64,000 nt of DNA from Lojkania enalia (taxonomy: Eukaryota > Ascomycota > Dothideomycetes > Pleosporales). The translations under genes were made by a program, and so were the position numbers. Below the pieces are notes generated by a model, which was given only the letters and a program-made list of their open reading frames with translations, did no database searches and was not told where the DNA came from. Position 1 is the stretch's first letter. Every line of letters starts with the position of its first letter. Positions 33,796 through 44,408 of the stretch are shown piece by piece. The stretch is taken from NCBI GenBank assembly GCA_010094045.1, contig ML986578.1, positions 868,001 through 932,000 on the forward strand, written 5' to 3'.

Positions 33796-34905
33796 ATGAC
33801 TTTGAGTTTTTCTATCATACTGGCAGTATGTTCACTATCACTCGCGGCTTCAAACCCTGTCGACCCGACTATCACCCCGCCCGCGCGTCTTCAGCAGCTT
33901 CGCCGTCAGGACGACATAGAGTCATACTCTGACTTCATCGGCTACTACAACGAGAGTAATTCATGTACGAGACTCTTTCATAACTTCATAAATTGCTTGT
34001 TAAGCGGATAGTTATAGGGGTCGCTTCATACTGTCCGGCGGGTTACACCTTCTATAGGAACTGGACATTTTCTATTGCCGGCTGCTGTGACAGACTGGCC
34101 GAAAGCTCTTACAACTGTGTGCTCGATGTCGGCCTCATGTGTATATCAAATACTGCTGTTCTCTTCAAAGATGGTTCTACAATATCATGGTAAGAGTTTC
34201 TACGGATCGTGTTCTGCTGAATTGCTCATATACCATTTCAGTGACGGAGAATGCAATGCAGATACGCTATATACAGGTAGTACAGCAGAAGTATCGGCAT
34301 TACATTGGGTTGGGTGCGTTGACAGAGAGGCAAGCGCTTTCTTCCAACAAATGCCTCCTATCACATCTTCGGAATCTTCAATCTCCAGCATTACTCTTAG
34401 CGCAGCACAAATTACGAGTGCGCCTGCAACCTCGTCTGGCTCACCCACAGCTTCAATAGATCCCGTAAATACAACACCACTGTCACAAAAGAGCGACTCA
34501 AATAAAGCATGGATTGCAGGGGTAGTAGTGGGAGCATTAGCACTTGTAGCCATTGCCGGCCTAACTTTCTGGCTGTACAGAATGAGGCGGAAAAGCAAAG
34601 GCAGGATATATCAAGCTGCTCCCCAGATGGCACAAATCTATCCTGATCGGGAGTCAGTGTATCCCCGGCAAGCCTCACCCGCACCTGCATACCAGGACCA
34701 CACTAGATTTTCTTCACTGAATATCGAACCGCAGAATCAACAGTGGGAACAAAGAACAAACATGAAGACATACTACACACAGCACGGCGAATCAAGTGGG
34801 TCGTCACAACTAATTACCCTTCACAATAGCCCGCCGGGTGAAATGTCCTCGGTCCCAAGCCCATCAGAGTTGCCTGAATTCGCAACCCGATCTGCACGAT
34901 CATGA
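33796..34905 (+). CDS. Secreted single-pass membrane protein, cell-wall-sensor-like, 334 aa
   Basis: Exons 33796-33964, 34018-34189 and 34242-34905 encode 334 residues; the introns are 53 and 52 nt. The layout is that of a fungal surface sensor: signal peptide (LSFSIILAVCSLSLAAS, cleavage near residue 18), a small cysteine-rich ectodomain (about 50-150) with WVASYCPAGYTFYRNWTF, IAGCCDRLAESSYNCVLD, CDGECNADTLY and WVGCVDRE, then a serine/threonine-rich stalk (about 155-215) likely O-mannosylated, one transmembrane helix at about 222-244 (AWIAGVVVGALALVAIAGL) followed by a basic stop (RMRRKSKGR), and a 90-residue disordered cytosolic tail with tyrosine- and proline-containing words. This resembles the Mid2/WSC class of wall-stress sensors and many uncharacterised fungal receptors-like proteins, but the cysteine pattern is not a canonical WSC domain. 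Ligand and partners are unknown. Confidence 0.75.
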
Positions 34906-35396
34906 CGGCGGTGAAGAATTATATAGTGAGGACGTCGATATAGTTTAGTATTTCGAGATTGTCTCGGACGAAATCTCCATCATAATTTCCATAGAGATAC
35001 CCGCGAACATTCTATGCATCATCACAAGTTCAACTAAGGCTTCTTTCTCTCCCTACCGGCTGCATTTTCATTTTCAACGTCAATATCTATCCTCCCCAAT
35101 TGCGCCGCAACAACTTCCATTATGGTTTCCAGTACTCTTAGCTCATTCCAAGTGGCTCATACAGCACTTGCAGTATCTAGCAAATTTGTCGGACCCGGCT
35201 TGCAGATTCTCTGTCATATTTAGCTGCCTACTAAGACTATTAAATGATAAACTATAGTTCTTATGTTATTTTTCTCTTTTGCATTGAAATATTGTTGTCT
35301 TAAAAAAAGGAAACGAATATTCTATAAACGCACAATGTAAGTGAAAATCTCGATCGAAGCGGAAAGAACAAGTCCGTCAATTTATGGTCCGACGTA
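34906..35396. other. Intergenic region
   Basis: Between the surface protein and the broken gene. AT-rich; no supported feature. Confidence 0.4.
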
Positions 35397-36651
35397 TTAT
35401 GATTTAAAGTTGTGTGCCAGGTATTTCGACTCATTCGAAGACTCCATCTTGTTTCCATTTTGGTCCGCCAAATTGCCATCACTAGCTAAGCCGGCTGCTA
35501 TAGCCTCTTTCGGATCCCCATCATCAGTCACCACGCACGAATCGGAAAACAAAGTATCTTTTATGATCCCATCTGTAAGAATAGTAAGCTTCTAGCCGTT
35601 TTTCAACGTCAATGTCATCTACCAAATATCAGCGTAGAACTCAATCGTATGAGGAGCATCGCTCATAGTTACCTTGCCTTCCAAGTCACATTCATAACGT
35701 CTTCGACTGGATATGCCGCAACGCGCACCACCTCAGCTTCTATGGGGATCTTAGCTATGAATTTGATTGCCTGTTAGAGGGGATATATTAACATAAGCCC
35801 ACGCTTAGTCCATTTATATGAAACTTACTCCTTGCAAATTGCTCTCCTCTGACTTTCCCTGACTGTATTCCCAAGAAAAGTCAGCTCCTTTATCCACTCT
35901 ACTCATCGCGACGGACACGCCCCACTCGTACTCAAACGAAAAGCTGGTACCAACATGCCATGCATCGGAGACTTCAGCAGTTGCCAACTTGGTCTTCGGG
36001 ATATACTTTCTTTGGCGAGAGTAAGAGCCGTCGTATTTCCGCCGCCTCATAATAGAAGCAAAACGGTCAGTATGACCTTGAGTCTCCTATGACTGGGATT
36101 TCAGTAGCCAAATTTAGAAAGCGTTAACTCGGAACGGAAACTGAGTAGCATTACAAACTCGCCGTAGATATGTACTGTGATGAAATCTGATTCACCAAAT
36201 TATTGACATAGTGACCGATCATAAGAGTATGTTGTATGAGACCCTTATCCCTGTTGAGGCGTTAGTAGCTTCTTAGGGCGATGTCTGACTTTTCGTGACT
36301 TACTCACTAGTCCCCCTGGTTGAATTCCTCAATCCAAGGGCCCATTAATACGTCACGAATTTCCACATTTTGGGTTTCACTCTTCAGAAAATACGCTGCG
36401 AGTTCCTCTACTCCTCCAGTCCCATAGGCCCCACTAAATCCAAGGAGTGTGCCTCCGGTCCAGTTCCGAGCATCCGCGGGCTTCTGCTTTTTACAAAATG
36501 TATCTTTGGGATGAGCATCGCCTTGCGGGCCGCCACTATAGAGGCAATGGTCGTCCGTAAGGAGTACCTCGGAAACGTTCCACCATTTGTATGTGTCATC
36601 GAAAAACTGTTGGTAGCCCTCGTTTTCGTCTTTAATATTCCTTCCCACCAT
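35397..36651 (-). pseudogene. Broken multi-exon gene, aromatic/beta-rich protein
   Basis: Several minus-strand blocks look like exons of one gene. The 5' block (36651-36307) reads FFDDTYKWWNVSEVLLTDDH and NWTGGTLLGFSGAYGTGG and ends at a GTGAGT donor, but the following intron cannot be closed in frame without a stop. A second block (about 36090-35827) has WHVGTSFSFEYEWGVSV, then a GTAAGT donor. A third block (about 35768-35660) reads FIAKIPIEAEVVRVAAYP in the expected frame. The adjoining segment reads ECDLEGKVTMSDAPHTIEFY only in another frame, implying a one-base indel. A last open block runs 35572-35397. No convincing ATG exon with a signal peptide was found. The alternating aromatic/polar strands resemble beta-sheet modules of aerolysin-type proteins, but this is only a resemblance. 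The gene looks inactivated. Confidence 0.4.
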
Positions 36652-38028
36652 CTAGTCAACTCTCGCTTAGGAAGGATTCCATTTCATTTCCGAATATCGC
36701 TTTCCTTCCTATTTCCTGATCATTGTAGCCTTTCCGTTCGTGTAAGGCATTAGTACATTCATTTTGCCCAAATGTAAGAACCCCCTTTCCTAGGAGCAAA
36801 GTGGAAACATTCTCTTGGGGATAAAAATTCAAAGATGGGGATCTAGAATCGTAGATTTTAACGTAGTTATATCTTGTTCCTTTTAGCCGACGTGCTCAGG
36901 TAATTAGGACTATAGCGTTCCCACAAGCACTTCCTCATTGCAGTCCCGTCGTTGCCGCTACGGGTCTGGTTCGAGAGACGAGCAACTGGAAACATTAAAA
37001 TGGCAATGTTCCTCCGAAATTGAAAGCGAGATCCTCCCTGAAGATATTCCTTAGAATCCTTTCACGATTCTAACATTTCATCATTTAGTTTGATGGCCAA
37101 ACATCAAGAAATTCGTTCATGTCTACAAAAATGGCGATAACCACATATCTGGAGCAGGAGATCAAGGGCAAGAATCACAATCGGTATGGGAGAAGGCACT
37201 GCTTTGACTGCATCGACCTACTAGCCTGCTGTGCTGTACATAATAATAACTAGGCCCGAATGTAATTTGATGACGGCTATAGATTTCTGCCCCACATCCT
37301 AAGTCGATTAAGCCTCACCCCTAAGCGCCCTCGAGCTTTGCGGCACATTCACTTACAGCGCAAACGGGCCGTTTGTGAACCTCGACTAGTGCCACGACAC
37401 GCTAGCTATGCCGTAAAGCATCGTCTCAAAATCTAGTCTGACTCTTAGCATACATGACAAGAAATCCTTCGAGACCCCCGAGAGCTCTGCAAGAAACGGT
37501 CTCTCAGCTCCGATCATCACCATCCGCGCCTTGTATTCCGTTCGCTTCCATTCCGGAGACCGCAGCGCTATCGAGTTTATTTTCGCTGCATTATAAGATC
37601 GTTGGAGTTACTACCCAAAAATATATATGTATATATATATATATTTTTAATAAAAAAAAAAGGATTAATTAATCAATTTAAAGGATCTTGTTCTCTACCA
37701 ATTCTGCGAGTAATGCACCCTGGGTTTCGGCATTGATTCTTGTTCGACATCTCACGGACCTTCATAAAATTTTGGACGCTGACCGTGAGAAAACCGCGCC
37801 GTGAAGACGTGGGACAAAAACAGTACTTCGATACAGGCCCTAGTCAAATCTACCGCCCCTCACGAAAAATACCCTCTCCAATAGCCCCCATTAAAAATTA
37901 CCAAATCTATATATTCAAATAGATCCCCTTTTATATCCCCACAAACCCATGGTATCAATCCAAAAAGCCGCACAAAACGCCAGACACAAAATCATCTATC
38001 CAACCCTTCACCCAAGAACGACACAATC
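36652..38028. other. Gene-poor AT-rich region
   Basis: No gene is supported. It holds an AT dinucleotide tract at about 37621-37645 and an A-run near 37652. Composition suggests decayed sequence upstream of the broken gene. Confidence 0.45.
37621..37645. repeat. AT-dinucleotide tract
   Basis: An almost perfect (AT)n run with one G interruption, followed by T and A runs. Confidence 0.85.
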
Positions 38029-41000
38029 CTAAATCCACAATAGCCACCTAGCAGCGCCCCACCCCCATCCGACAACCTGCCTTACGGTCCTCAAAACGAC
38101 CACTATGAACCAAAGCCACCACATCAAACCGAGCAACATCCACTCCACCAACATCCATCCCACCCTCCTAGCCCATCGCATCCTCCTCCTTCTATTCCGA
38201 ATCATCCTATCGATCTCGTCGGTAACCCGTTTAACAAGCAGGGGCGCCTCGCTCGAGACCTCGTGCGTGATGCGCACTGCCTCATCCCCGCTACTTCGCA
38301 CTCTAGCGAAGAGCTCTACCTCGACCCTAGCCTTGAGATGGGCAATCGATGCCGTCAAATTCTTGACCGTTGACTCGCGGAACACTTCCGTGCTGTTGTG
38401 AAGAATGTTTGTAGAGGCTTCGAGGTTGTTGACGAGGATGCGGGCCGCGAGGACGTGTTCTTCCTTCTTCGGGACGGGTATCAAATGCGCATTCGCAGTC
38501 TTGGCCGCACGAGTAAGAAAAGCCGGTAAGCTTTCCCTCCGTTCGTGAGCACGACGAGCGATCTCTTTGGCTTTAACACCGGAGCACAGGAATAGTGCGC
38601 GGGTGCGGGCAATGTCTGATTGAGTGATAATGCTTGACGATGTCTTGGGATGGAGAGAGTTGTTGTCATCGTCGGCAATACTCCAGTGGCGTTTACCTTC
38701 CAATGTCGGTCTGGATGTACTTCGTTTGCGGTCTGACGAGTCTGATGGCGGGCGAGCTAGACCTGTGACCGGAACCCCCGCGGCACCGACACCACTGGGA
38801 CGTGCAAGAACCTTCTCAAGCGTATGGCGATTAGCACTTGGGGTATGAGGTCGAGATGGGCCAGGAGAGGAGCTTGCAGATATGGATCGGAGATCTATGC
38901 GTGGTGGAGCTAATTTGTCAAAACGCGGCGAGCGGTTCTTAGCCCTAGCTAGAGCCTGGCGGGTGATATGGTCGTCTGGTAACTGGGAGTCCGTTGCGTA
39001 CGCCTTATCCTCGGCATTATAGTTTGAAGGGAGGAAGGAAGGTAAGTCGAGGTGATACCGACCAGTTTTCTTAGAAGTCACACTGCCAGCAGTGGGGCTG
39101 CGGAGGAGATCCGGGCGATATTTTCGGGGGTTCGAAGAGCCTGGTTCTGAATCCGACGCATTGGAAGCCACAGAAGACACTATATCTGTATCTGAATCCT
39201 CGGTTGGACGATCTCTTCGAAATATTATGTCCCCAACTTTGGATCCTTCATTTTTCACCCCTTTAAAGAAGCGTGTAACAGCAGAGCTAGGTTCTTTAAA
39301 GTCTCGAGTATCCTTCCGACTAGGATTCTCAGGACTATTTAGACTGCCAACACTATCATTTTTCCTATGGGCAAGAAGAGACTTGACTGCACTAGGGGCA
39401 GCTAGAATGGCGGTCCCGAGGCTATTATTGTCAGCTACTTCCTCACTCACATATCGAGAGCTGCGTTTCCTGTCGGACCCAGCCGAATCCAGCTCATTCT
39501 GATGACTCTTTGCGTTTTCGTCTGAGCGGAAAATGTCCAATTTACTCTTTTTGGGTTTTCTAGACACTGAAGTTCCGCGACTAGGGGGAGGGGAAAGGTC
39601 CGCACCGATATGGGGGAAATGCTTGGCAAGATTTGGCGTATTTGGTGCAGTACTGTCGAGATCTTCGAATGACGACCGAGGCTCTCGCACATTGTCCTTA
39701 TTCAGAGCGGGATTCACCTTGTTGTTCTCAGGCAGCGGCTTGGGACTAATATGAAAGTCAGCTACTGGGGATCCATTTGCAAGTCTTGTAGAGTCCATTG
39801 AGCTTCTTGTAATCGCCGTATCCGATAGCCTGGCATGACCGGTTCCCCACTTGTCCGGCGTATCAGGAGAGAGGAGCGTTGGGGAAATTTTATCGTTCTC
39901 TTGGGCTTCTTTCTCCATGAGCTCCTGCATTCGCAAAGCAAGCGGTCCAGTATTATTGTTGATGTCTATTTTGGGCACACCTCGAGCTCTATATCTCTGC
40001 GACCCCGAATCGGAATCAGAAGAATCGGAGAGGTTGCCAGTCTGCGGCCTTGAGCTTCGCCAGCCATGCTTCTTGTGTTTCGGGCTCTCAGCCCGGAATG
40101 GTGGCAGCAACCTTCGTTTGCGACCACGCTCGCTATTCGGCTCACTTTCGTCCGCGGTGTGCGTATCAGATAGGCCTGCCAGACCTTCAACCCAGCTCTT
40201 TCTTCGTTTCTCCGAATATTCTTTGCTGGCACGTGGTTGTAGAAGATCCATACTTTGACGTTCTATAGGCGGAAATATTTTACGGCCATGACGGTCCTCT
40301 AGGATTGTTTTGTTATCATTTTGCTCTAACCAATGTGCATCTGCAAGGAGCTCTTCGGAAGTGAACATCCAGCCCATACGTGGGCGATTAGGCTTGGCTG
40401 GTCCATGCGTTTGTTCGTGGCCTTCATGCAGTTCAGGCAACACTACTCCGTCCTGCCGCCAGTAACCAGGCAAGTGAGACGCGGCTTCGACTCTGTCCAC
40501 CCATTCCCGTACACGCTCAATATCTGAGAACTCCTCCGGTTCATGATCCAAAACCTTCCTTTCGCGGGCCCTGATTCTGCGGTTTCTTATGTACTGGAGC
40601 GGGTTGTAAGCACGGCCAAGCTCATGCCTCGCGCCCGCATGCGATGGCATACGAATGAGCTGTGGATAAGGACTGCCTGGCACATTGCTAGAAGCATAGA
40701 TAAAGTTTCCTGGAGCACTTGCGTCCGGCTTTAGGGGAGGTAAATGTTCGAGCAAACGAAGGTACTGGATCCTAAGCTCGATGTAGGCACGAGCTTTGTC
40801 CCGCCGAACTAGCGTAGCCTCTGAGGGGGGATTCATGTGCCCCTGCTGCAAGAGCGACCCTCTCCTTGGAATAGATTCGGACATATGCCTTAGCCCCGAT
40901 GGAGACCGCCTGCCTCCAATAGGGGAAATGTTCCGTGAAAATCGCCTTTGCTCATTGAGATATTGCCTCAGACTGCTGTCAGTGCCATAATTATGGAAAC

Positions 41001-41775
41001 TCCCGTCTGCAGCTATGGTAGATGTCACTCGCCTTGACCCCGATGACTGGGGAACCATAAGCTGGCCGGCACTTAGATTTCTCCTCCGGCTTTCGCTAAG
41101 ATTCAGTGCCATGTGCACAATTTGGTTAGGATCTATAACGGCCCCAGGTGCTCCTTCATGCGGCCCGGAACTGCCATTACTGGCTGCAGTTGGAGCGTTA
41201 TGTACGCTTTGTCTGTGTCTTGCGATGAGCAGTCCATCATCACGGCGCTCTTCTGTATTTGCCGAATCAACTCTTGACTCCCCTTCTGGTGCATCTTCGT
41301 CAGCACCCAAGACTTGCCGCGAGAGTGGAGAGCTCCTAGATGAGGCATCTTTTGCCGCCCAAAGTCGTCCCTGACGGTCGGGGCCATCATTACTATGGCG
41401 CGCGCTGCGCTTTCCTTTCACATCCTCGGTACGTGGGCTACCATGGGCATGTTGTCGTGTCTTGGTGCCAGTTGAGAAGACCGAATCGAGCAGAAAGCCG
41501 CCGGAACGCCTGACGCGGTGCCTACGATGTGCGAAGTCGTGCTCTCCAATGTAATCATCCTTCAGAGTATAGTCCGAGTCTTGAACACGACTATCCGATC
41601 CACCAGTGGCCGACCTGCTGTTCTGTCTGGAGCCCGACAGACTTGGCCTTTGGGAAGAGCTTCCTTCTCCACTGTTGTTGTATTTTCCCGCGGCGGGCGA
41701 GTTGAGCGTTTGCGAAGATGTTGCCGAGGGCTCGGAAGATACTGAAGGCCGTCTCTCGGTGGAAGGACCCGACAT
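38029..41775 (-). CDS. Large disordered protein with C-terminal membrane anchor, 1248 aa
   Basis: A single uninterrupted frame of 1248 codons. Nearly the whole length is predicted disordered by eye: Ser, Arg, Pro, Asp-rich, many SP/TP phosphorylation-type sites (SPIGGRRSPSG; SPTLLSPDTP). Islands of order include a helical patch near residues 330-350 (RAYIELRIQYLRLLEHLPPL), a block near 400-490 (VREWVDRVEAASHLPGYW; GWMFTSEELLADAHWLEQ) and the C-terminal 150 residues. That end starts with LFLCSGVKAKEIARRAHERR, continues with a helical region (ILVNNLEASTNILHNSTE) and finishes with basic residues (RNRRRRMRWARRVG) and a tryptophan-rich hydrophobic stretch (VEWMLLGLMWWLWFIVVVL) that should anchor it in a membrane, tail-anchored or hairpin. 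I recall similar architecture in conserved Pezizomycotina proteins of unknown role. A tether or scaffold at the ER or nuclear envelope is a reasonable guess, no more. Confidence 0.8.
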   Translation of the reverse strand: MSGPSTERRPSVSSEPSATSSQTLNSPAAGKYNNSGEGSSSQRPSLSGSRQNSRSATGGSDSRVQDSDYTLKDDYIGEHDFAHRRHRVRRSGGFLLDSVFSTGTKTRQHAHGSPRTEDVKGKRSARHSNDGPDRQGRLWAAKDASSRSSPLSRQVLGADEDAPEGESRVDSANTEERRDDGLLIARHRQSVHNAPTAASNGSSGPHEGAPGAVIDPNQIVHMALNLSESRRRNLSAGQLMVPQSSGSRRVTSTIAADGSFHNYGTDSSLRQYLNEQRRFSRNISPIGGRRSPSGLRHMSESIPRRGSLLQQGHMNPPSEATLVRRDKARAYIELRIQYLRLLEHLPPLKPDASAPGNFIYASSNVPGSPYPQLIRMPSHAGARHELGRAYNPLQYIRNRRIRARERKVLDHEPEEFSDIERVREWVDRVEAASHLPGYWRQDGVVLPELHEGHEQTHGPAKPNRPRMGWMFTSEELLADAHWLEQNDNKTILEDRHGRKIFPPIERQSMDLLQPRASKEYSEKRRKSWVEGLAGLSDTHTADESEPNSERGRKRRLLPPFRAESPKHKKHGWRSSRPQTGNLSDSSDSDSGSQRYRARGVPKIDINNNTGPLALRMQELMEKEAQENDKISPTLLSPDTPDKWGTGHARLSDTAITRSSMDSTRLANGSPVADFHISPKPLPENNKVNPALNKDNVREPRSSFEDLDSTAPNTPNLAKHFPHIGADLSPPPSRGTSVSRKPKKSKLDIFRSDENAKSHQNELDSAGSDRKRSSRYVSEEVADNNSLGTAILAAPSAVKSLLAHRKNDSVGSLNSPENPSRKDTRDFKEPSSAVTRFFKGVKNEGSKVGDIIFRRDRPTEDSDTDIVSSVASNASDSEPGSSNPRKYRPDLLRSPTAGSVTSKKTGRYHLDLPSFLPSNYNAEDKAYATDSQLPDDHITRQALARAKNRSPRFDKLAPPRIDLRSISASSSPGPSRPHTPSANRHTLEKVLARPSGVGAAGVPVTGLARPPSDSSDRKRSTSRPTLEGKRHWSIADDDNNSLHPKTSSSIITQSDIARTRALFLCSGVKAKEIARRAHERRESLPAFLTRAAKTANAHLIPVPKKEEHVLAARILVNNLEASTNILHNSTEVFRESTVKNLTASIAHLKARVEVELFARVRSSGDEAVRITHEVSSEAPLLVKRVTDEIDRMIRNRRRRMRWARRVGWMLVEWMLLGLMWWLWFIVVVLRTVRQVVGWGWGAARWLLWI

Positions 41776-42590
41776 ATTCTGCGGTTTAAGGCGGTATTAC
41801 CTCCGTCGGCGGAGAAGTAGTTGCATCGTCAAAGGCCGGCGAGCTGTAGCGGTAGAGGAAAATAGAGAGCGCGATTAGCGAACGGCCCTTTAACAGGTAG
41901 TCGGCCAATAATGCGCGTGAACGTGCTGACTGAGGGCGAGGGAGAATAATGCAAGAGCAAACTGGCAAGCTAGGCCTGGAGAAGTTTCTTAGGTTGCACA
42001 TGGATGGCGATCCTAGCCGACCCTTGACGCGTAACGCACGTCAACGTCAACGGCTTTTGTCTCTAGCGAGAAAACCCCCGGATTCTGCACGATTCAGCCT
42101 GCGCACTATTCCGACAACTAAACAGGTGAGCATCATCAGACAATGCAGATCAAGACCGTATGACACTTTTTCGTAGCCTGTAATTGAATTTGGATTATTT
42201 TCGAGGTGCGATTTTCGATGCCGTCACTGGATTTAGGCATCCCACTCAGTTACCATATTTTGGCCAATAGTTTAGATACCTAGGTCATGAAAAATTATAT
42301 GTCACTTCATCTACAGAAGACACAAACTGCCGAAACCATGGCGCCAGTTATATGGCCCAACCTAAATCCAATCCACACAGAACTCCCCTCGCTTTGCATC
42401 TCATTAGAAGGTCACAGCATTGCCATGCCATGTGCCTTGAAAAACATTCTCTGTGGCGTATTTGGCTCTACAGGCAAGCCCGCTTAGGTATAATATACAG
42501 TTTATGTGGTCCTTTTCCCACTATTTGACTTTTTCTTGAGCCTGGACTTGTCACGGAAAGAGCTTCTATGCTCTAATTGGAAGTAACATC
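41776..42590. other. Intergenic region (tandem minus-strand genes)
   Basis: The promoter side of the 1248-aa gene and the 3' flank of the PAP2 gene. Short frames only; nothing recognised. Confidence 0.45.
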
Positions 42591-44408
42591 CTACGCGGTT
42601 GTTCCGGCAGCATGTGGAGGAACAACGGGTGGCGTATCTCTACTCGACTCTGCGATGTCTCCACTCGGTGATGGCGCCTGGGGGTCATTTCCGGAAGCTC
42701 CAAGATTTGTTGAGGGCTGGGGCGAGGGGTTTGTGGTCAGCCCTGCCTGGGGGTGATACCCTGTATCTGTAAACGTTCCAGCAACGGGATTATACACGCC
42801 CCGAGCCTGCGGAGCGGATAGCGTATTTGTCGGCTGCAACTCATAGCTGTCGTCATCATCTGAGGAGGAATAATCATAATTATCGCGACCGCGCGAGTGC
42901 ATGGAATCGCTGGCAAAAGGGTTCGCGCCAGGCATCTGATTCTGGTATCTATTCACTTTCGTTGATATTGTCGATCCCATGGTATCGCTATGATGTACGC
43001 CGAACGATTGTCCTTCTTGCTGCCGTCGGCGCTGTGACTGTGAAATCTGCTCTCGGAATACGTTACCCCCGTGCTCACCTGCCACGGCAGCATTGTGCGA
43101 GGAAAATCCAGTTGCATCACCCTGCTCTTCATCTGGGATAGGCCGAAGTGGTTGCACGTCTTCCTCGATATCGTATCGAGCATGGGGTGCTACAGGCTGC
43201 AGACCCCAGGCGCGAATCGGATAGGCACGTCCTTTCCGCCAAGTCTCTGATATTGGAGGAAAATATTGACGATAAGCGGCCCAAGCGACGAGGATTCCAA
43301 GAGCACTTCCAGATAAGACATCAAAAGGATGATGGCGAGCGTCCATGATGCGAGTGCCAGCAACAACGGCCGCGGACAGGGTAGGGACAAGCACAATAAA
43401 CGTTTTCCACACTTCTCCCTTAGAATCCAGAACATGCATTTTCGCGGCAAGGTACAGTGAAAGGTAAAATAAACCGGCAAAGGCAGCTGCTCTGCATTAG
43501 CACTGCGTAGCATATCGCTTGTGTGAACTTACTGCTGCTGTGGCCTGAAGGAAAGCTTTTGAAGCCGTCTTGCAATATCGCGTCGTTCGTCTGCGTGCAT
43601 AACGCGACTGTTGCCAATTTCATTTTCTCTTGTGCTGATGCCTCGAACCATTTTTCTAGATTCTCCTGCGTTATTTTGCATCTACACTGCGTCAGTGTAC
43701 TCCCCTACATCGCTAGATGAACAAGTCGTACCGATCAATAATATCAGGACGTGGTTTGCCAATAGCATTTTTAAGAGCTCCTAATCTTCCTGTCAATATG
43801 GTGCTTCTTTGTCTGCAGCGGTGCGACCATACCAGTGACTGTAAAAGCTGCGCCTACGGCCACTCCCAGGCCCAAGATACCGCAATTTAGCTCCCATAGC
43901 CGGTCCTTCAACCTGTATCGGCCTGTTAAACGCCTCAGTCGCCCGGTGGATTGCGGCATGGAGGTCTGATGGGAAAATAATCCATCGATAACAAGGGTGT
44001 AGAAGGCGATAATGGCCGCGGGGAAAACGACACAGATTAAGCACAACTGGAAGACGGTGACGCGCTCATGCTCAGCGAACGGATACTTGAGGCTGTAGTT
44101 ATCGAGGGAGAAGGGCTGGTGGAAAGGGGGGATTTTATCGATAACGTAGAAGGTTACGATGAGGACGCTGCAGTGCGTATTCGTTAGCTGGGATTCGACA
44201 TTGGGAAGGAGGTCGTGTGCCGGGGAGGAGAGGGCTTCCTACACAATAATCACATAATCAAATATGTATCTAGAGTAGTCAGCTTCCAGTGAGTTCCTGG
44301 GCGGTAGTCCCGACGGGCCTGTACGCACGAGAAGATAATCCTCTTGGGGAGTCGTTTCTTGGAAAAGGGCAAGCGCTCGGGGAGCTTTTTCGACTTCCAC
44401 TCGTCCAT
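42591..44408 (-). CDS. PAP2-family lipid phosphate phosphatase (DPP1/LPP1-like)
   Basis: An integral membrane phosphatase of the PAP2 family, which removes phosphate from phosphatidate, diacylglycerol pyrophosphate or lysophosphatidate. Six exons join in frame to 512 residues: 44408-44329, 44269-44243, 44167-43833, 43780-43732, 43681-43533 and 43489-42591. The start MDEWKSKKLPERLPFSKKR followed by LPKRIIFSYIFDYVIIV across intron 1 matches the family opening. The three catalytic motifs are present: KNAIGKPRP near 150 (motif 1), FPSGHSS near 207 with the PSGH acid/base His (motif 2), and GTRIMDARHHPFDVLSG near 265 (motif 3, nucleophile His; Thr replaces the common Ser before Arg). Six hydrophobic segments surround them. 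The last 200 residues are a disordered Ser/Asp/Gln tail with SSSDDDDSYEL, longer than in yeast Dpp1. Divergent with the hydrolase to the right. Confidence 0.9.

Noticed and set aside
36959..36990. TGGTTCGAGA word resembling a tRNA B box
   Set aside because: Flanks do not form acceptor or anticodon stems.
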